NCBI GenBank assembly: GCA_017353825.1
Contig: JAFMSC010000020.1
Location: 1-9,091, forward strand
Reading direction: 5' to 3'
DNA length: 9,091 nucleotides
From: Hyphomicrobiaceae bacterium
GTDB lineage: Bacteria; Pseudomonadota; Alphaproteobacteria; Rhizobiales; Hyphomicrobiaceae
Below are positions 6,315-9,091 of the stretch, in pieces (position 1 is the first letter of the stretch; each line of letters begins with the position of its first letter). The notes under the pieces were generated by a model, which saw nothing but the letters and a program-made list of their open reading frames with translations, had not been told where the DNA came from and did no database searches. The position numbers and the translations under genes are program-made.

Positions 6315-6965
6315 ATGCCGCTCAAGAACCGCGTGACGCCCGAGGGCGAGATCATCGCGACGCCGTATCGTGGGCTCATGATGGGCAACCGTGGCGGGGC
6401 CATCCATCGGCCTGATCGCACGCTCGGGGTCCGCCGCTGGGCCAGCAAGCAGTGGATCGCCTGCGTGCTCGAGTTTAAGGGCCGCCACCGCGCCGTGATG
6501 CAGCCCAACGCCTACACGGAGCTGTTCTTCCTGGACGAGGCCACCGCGCTCGCGGCCGGCCATCGGCCCTGCTTCGAGTGCCGCCGTACCGATGCCGAGC
6601 GCTTCGCCGAGCTGTGGGCCAGGACGCAGGGTCGCACGGAGCGCGCGCGGGCGCCGGCCATGGACGAGGTGCTGCACGCCGAGCGCCTCGATCCCAACCG
6701 CGGCAAGCGTATCTTCCGGGCCCGCCGCGCCGACCTCCCCAACGGCGCCTTCATCCGCTACGGTCGGCGCGATGGCGAGCCGCGCGCCTGTCTCGTCATC
6801 GGCGCCAACCTGCTGACATGGCACCCGTCCGGGTACACATCGCTGGTGATGCCGGCGGCCGTCAACGAGGACGTGGAGGTGCTGACGCCGCCTTCGATCG
6901 TTGCCATACTTTCCGCCGGGTATCGTCCGATGCTACATAGCTCGGCAGCGGCCCTGCTTGCCTGA
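6315..6965 (+). CDS. Conserved hypothetical protein with Ada-like zinc-binding N-terminal half
   Basis: A 216-residue soluble protein. Residues about 22-95 contain GNRGGAIH (24-31, H31), a cysteine in WIAC (C50) and ALAAGHRPCFECRRTDA (79-94 less gaps; C86, C89). The last block closely resembles the end of the Ada methyl-phosphotriester zinc domain, where a helix ending in AaGfRPCkRCrPd supplies the CxxC. H31/C50/C86/C89 would make a complete four-ligand zinc site. The rest (about 115-216) is rich in Arg and includes HAERLDPNRGKRIFRARRADLPNGAF (split: HAERLDPNRG, KRIFRARRADLPNGAF) and GANLLTWHPSGY. I do not know its function; alphaproteobacterial genomes carry similar proteins labelled hypothetical. 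A weak purine-rich GAGA precedes the ATG. The stop codon falls inside the first unit of the downstream tandem repeat. The domain relation is inference from motif order. Confidence 0.85.
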   Translation: MPLKNRVTPEGEIIATPYRGLMMGNRGGAIHRPDRTLGVRRWASKQWIACVLEFKGRHRAVMQPNAYTELFFLDEATALAAGHRPCFECRRTDAERFAELWARTQGRTERARAPAMDEVLHAERLDPNRGKRIFRARRADLPNGAFIRYGRRDGEPRACLVIGANLLTWHPSGYTSLVMPAAVNEDVEVLTPPSIVAILSAGYRPMLHSSAAALLA

Positions 6966-7014
6966 CTTGCCTGACTTGCCTGACTTGCCTGACTTGCCTG
7001 ACTTGCCTCACTCG
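6953..7014 (+). repeat. 9-bp tandem repeat (VNTR), five perfect units plus degenerate ends
   Basis: The unit CCTGACTTG is repeated perfectly five times (6961-7005). It is flanked by an 8-base degenerate copy CCTGCTTG (6953-6960, lacking the A) and a diverged copy CCTCACTCG (7006-7014). The first unit contains the TGA stop of the upstream gene (6963-6965). Every unit carries a TGA in that frame, so copy number does not change the upstream protein. The array ends 34 bp before the GTG start of the next gene, inside its presumed 5' leader. Confidence 0.95.
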
Positions 7015-7033
7015 CCTCGATCCGAGCGGCCGC

Positions 7034-7040
7034 GGAGGGG
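7034..7040 (+). promoter_or_regulatory. Strong Shine-Dalgarno site deciding a GTG start
   Basis: GGAGGGG lies 8 bases before the GTG at 7049. Upstream in that frame there is no ATG or GTG before a TAG at 6938-6940, so this site fixes the start of the two-TM gene. Confidence 0.8.
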
Positions 7041-7048
7041 ACCCGCCA

Positions 7049-7864
7049 GTGACCCGATCCACGCTCAGGCGCACCCTGCGCCGCATCTACGTGCTGCTCA
7101 CCGCGGTGCTCGGCATCTCGTTCTTCGCCAAGATCGCCGACCACGTCCCGTTCCTCGCGGGCACCGGCGCCGAGGCGCTGCTCAAGGACGCCTACGAGTT
7201 CCTGCGCGACATGTCGCTGCTCATCGCCACCGGCGGCGTCGCTTACATCGCCAACGTCTACCAGAAGCGCCAGAGCTTCATCGAGGCGCTGAAGGAGGAG
7301 TGGCGCGACATCATCGCCGCCAAGTCCGCCCTGTTCACCTACACGCAGCTCGAGCGGCCCACCCTGGAGCAGTACCTGGCCACGTTCTGCAAGCTGTCGG
7401 AGACCATCGACAACATGCGCTCGGTCTACCAGAACGTCGGCGAGACCGAGGCTCTGATCGGGCTCTATCCCTACGCCCCACTGCACGACATGCGGCGCGC
7501 CCTCCAGACGCTGGACCCACGCAAGGTCCCCGACGCTGGCGAGGCACGCACGCTCGCCCGCGACGCGATCCTGCAGTCGTTCTACGCCCTTCGCGAGACC
7601 TTTCTGGAAGAGCTGGACCTGGAAGCGCCGGACCATCCGCTGCTGCCTTCCGGTGCGCGGCGCAGAAAGGTGAGCGGCGCAACCCAAGCCGCGGTCGATG
7701 CAGTTGGCCGCCAGAAGGCCATTCAGGATCGAGCGGCATCCCCCGAGCCGCGCATCGACGCGCTGCTGGCCGAGCTCTACGCCAGGGAGAACACCACGAC
7801 CAAGCCCTGGCGCCAGCCAGCTGCGCAGACCGAAGCACCGGTGCGCGACGGGCGAGGCGCGTGA
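7049..7864 (+). CDS. Hypothetical membrane protein with two N-terminal TM segments
   Basis: A 271-residue protein starting at GTG. An Arg-rich leader (RSTLRRTLRRIY, 3-14) precedes a first hydrophobic segment (about 13-29); a second lies at about 55-71 (MSLLIATGGVAYIANVY). Residues 72-195 are mostly charged and probably helical, with conserved-looking stretches such as KEEWRDIIAAKSALFTYTQL (82-101, no known motif) and IDNMRSVYQNVGETEAL (120-136). The last ~70 residues are low complexity and likely disordered. The layout suggests a membrane anchor with a cytoplasmic helical domain. I recognise no enzymatic motif and can offer no function. It follows the VNTR and has a strong ribosome-binding site. 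Reading-frame quality and the RBS make it a real gene; the region after its stop is degraded. Confidence 0.8.
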   Translation: MTRSTLRRTLRRIYVLLTAVLGISFFAKIADHVPFLAGTGAEALLKDAYEFLRDMSLLIATGGVAYIANVYQKRQSFIEALKEEWRDIIAAKSALFTYTQLERPTLEQYLATFCKLSETIDNMRSVYQNVGETEALIGLYPYAPLHDMRRALQTLDPRKVPDAGEARTLARDAILQSFYALRETFLEELDLEAPDHPLLPSGARRRKVSGATQAAVDAVGRQKAIQDRAASPEPRIDALLAELYARENTTTKPWRQPAAQTEAPVRDGRGA

Positions 7865-8956
7865 CAACGAGCGGGGTGTGTAGGGCTCTTCCGTGCAGAC
7901 CTGCCTCGTTATGGCGGACGTTTCGGCCGGGACCCCTCGTGTCGGCTCTCGGTGTCTCGTTGCCTGAAGGCGTGCAAAACTCAATCTTCACCGCGCTTGG
8001 CGATGAATGTGCCGTTCGGTTGATGAAACATCGGCTTATCGATGGTCGCGCCTCTCCGGGAAACGCGACGGCAAAGCCCTCCAATTCGACAATGCGGAAC
8101 CTACGGGCCTTGCTGAGGCGCAAGGCGATAGGCGGGCTGGTTGTCCACTTTCAACATGATGGCCACACGACACATCATCAGGCTACGTTTGAAGAATTGT
8201 GCCACCGCCTGGCCACCCTCCGCCATGCAACGCAGTTCGTGATCTGCTCGATCACCAAGTCCTTCACCGCGGCTCTTGTGGCGCTCATTGCGACAATGAG
8301 GGGCGCCTCGACTGGACCAAGCCAGTAGGTGACGATCTTCCCGAGTTTGGCCTGTTGCCGGCCATGCGTCTGCCCATCAGGACCATGGCGCTGCGCGGAG
8401 CAATCAATACCTCGATCGCCGCAAAACCGGCCGGTCACCGCGATCGTGTGCGGATCGGAAAGCCGAGGCTATAGCGCATTGCCCCAAGCTGGGCGAATTC
8501 CAGCTGGGCTGCGCGTCGTAGACGAGGGGCGCGTGCAGCTTCGCCAATCCAGCCGGAAGGAGGCCTGGACCGGGTAGGTGGCGCACGAAAGCCTGCCCTG
8601 GATATCGACCAACCGCGACATCAGTTTTTTTTACCCCAGCGCCGCCGGCAGCTGGCGCTCGCCGTTGAACTCGCCCTGGCCGAGATTGAGCCGCATCCAG
8701 CTGGCAGGGTGCGCGTTTGCGGGATAGGTCCGCTGACACAGCTGTCCGCGGCTGGTCTGGCCTTCTTCGTCCGTCGCCTGTCCGTCGGTTGCAGTGCCAC
8801 GGGCGGCCGTTGCTGAACCCGGGGGGGCCGTTGCCGACAATGGCTGGCGCGTGACGGCCGACTGTGCTAACTCGCGCCCCAAAATTGATGCGGCGCAGCA
8901 AGGGCGGTATGCCCGTGCAGCTTGCCGAATCCCCAGCAAACGCCCGTCAAGGCCCA
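7865..8956. other. 1.1-kb region of low coding quality, apparently decayed
   Basis: No intact gene is convincing between the two-TM gene and typA. Frames are short, codon use is less GC3-biased than in the neighbours (notably 7960-8460), and homopolymers occur: T8 at 8625-8632 and a G7 run near 8821. Part of it (8092-8354) is a serine-hydrolase remnant annotated separately. On the minus strand a frame of up to 108 codons (8631-8957) ends in a plausible C-terminus (NLGQGEFNGERQLPAALG), but its upstream part is low complexity, and a TTG at its end would abut the typA start. I see no RNA gene here. Confidence 0.6.
8092..8354 (+). pseudogene. N-terminal remnant of a beta-lactamase-family serine hydrolase, frameshifted
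   Basis: The frame from about 8092 reads IGGLVVHFQHDG and then, at the spacing usual in this family, TQFVICSITKSFTAALVALI. This holds the S-x-x-K motif (Ser codon 8248-8250, Lys 8257-8259) of class C beta-lactamases and related esterases/peptidases. The expected continuation, DNEGRLDWTKPVGDDLPEFG, is present but in another frame (8292-8351). Restoring one base near 8291 would join them as ALIADNEGRLDW. The original frame stops at 8326-8328. Beyond LPEFG no recognisable sequence follows, although the family needs some 250-400 more residues including the YxN and third motifs. So it is both frameshifted and truncated, and cannot encode a working enzyme. The true 5' end is unclear; family assignment rests on the two blocks and their spacing. 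Confidence 0.75.
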
Positions 8957-9091
8957 ATGGACCTGCGCAACATCGCCATCATCGCCCACGTCGATCACGG
9001 CAAGACCACGCTGGTCGATCAGATGCTCCGCCAGTCCGGCCTGTTCCGCGACAGCGAGTTGCGCGGCACCTGCATCCTCGACTCCAACGAC
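8957..9091 (+). CDS. typA: TypA/BipA translational GTPase (5' end only)
   Basis: The first 45 codons of a ribosome-binding GTPase of about 600 residues; the rest lies beyond the window. The opening MDLRNIAIIAHVDHGKTTL contains the G1 P-loop AHVDHGKT (10-17), and ILDSND at the window end matches the family's DSND before switch I. TypA binds the ribosome under stress or cold and aids 50S assembly. The ATG is preceded by a weak AAGG (8949-8952, 4-base spacing), and no alternative in-frame start lies just upstream. The family N-terminus fits this start. The upstream kilobase is degraded, so the promoter must lie within or near that remnant region. Confidence 0.95.
   Translation, partial: MDLRNIAIIAHVDHGKTTLVDQMLRQSGLFRDSELRGTCILDSND

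Noticed and set aside
6953..7014. Short repeat cluster considered as CRISPR
   Set aside because: Units are 9 bp, directly adjacent, with no spacers and no cas genes.
6758..7984. 408-codon minus-strand frame with a QAS repeat
   Set aside because: Antisense shadow of the two-TM gene and VNTR; the repeat is just the 9-bp unit read on the other strand, and the plus-strand frame has a strong ribosome-binding site.
6901..8328. 475-codon plus-strand frame running through the VNTR and the two-TM gene
   Set aside because: It is a shadow of the 7049-7864 gene: Arg/His/Pro-rich composition, an LPD repeat from the VNTR and no domain. Only its last ~80 codons have meaning, as the hydrolase remnant.
8600..8632. 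T8 run considered as a plus-strand intrinsic terminator
   Set aside because: No stable GC-rich hairpin directly precedes the T run.

Overview
The window is GC-rich, with strong G/C preference at third codon positions. Its gene content points to an Alphaproteobacterium, possibly of the Rhodospirillales. The best marker is an RpoE-ChrR (ECF11-type) sigma/anti-sigma pair. A lytic transglycosylase with a SPOR-like tail, a zeta-class GST and TypA fit the same assignment. The taxon is inferred from gene families only; no rRNA is present.

Layout. Positions 1-822 (minus) hold a PfkB-family sugar kinase whose 3' end is cut by the window edge. A divergent 250-bp gap carries a candidate ECF promoter (TGATCC, 18-bp spacer, TAACG) that reads into rpoE (1073-1606) and chrR (1603-2232), which overlap by 4 bp. 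Converging on chrR is a 62-codon gene for an acidic protein with an Asp-rich tail (2251-2439, minus). A hairpin-rich gap leads to a maleylacetoacetate isomerase/zeta GST (2783-3433), then a small site-2 protease (3612-4289). This converges on an enoyl-CoA hydratase (4334-5116, minus). Divergent from that is a secreted lytic transglycosylase (5293-6240). Next come a conserved hypothetical with an Ada-like CxxC zinc motif (6315-6965), a 9-bp tandem repeat (6953-7014), and a two-TM hypothetical protein (7049-7864). The next ~1.1 kb (7865-8956) looks decayed; it contains a frameshifted N-terminal remnant of a beta-lactamase-family serine hydrolase. The window ends in the first 45 codons of typA/bipA (8957 onward).

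Functional picture. The clearest unit is rpoE-chrR. All four N-terminal zinc ligands and the C-terminal cupin ligands known from Rhodobacter sphaeroides ChrR are present, and the operon appears to be driven by its own sigma factor. This is the standard circuit for singlet oxygen or organic hydroperoxide stress. The other genes appear to be single housekeeping or accessory genes rather than one pathway. I saw no phage, insertion sequence, CRISPR array, tRNA or rRNA. The items most worth following up are the Ada-like zinc protein, the VNTR in front of the two-TM gene, the acidic small protein, and the remnant upstream of typA. None of these amounts to a clearly new multi-gene system.
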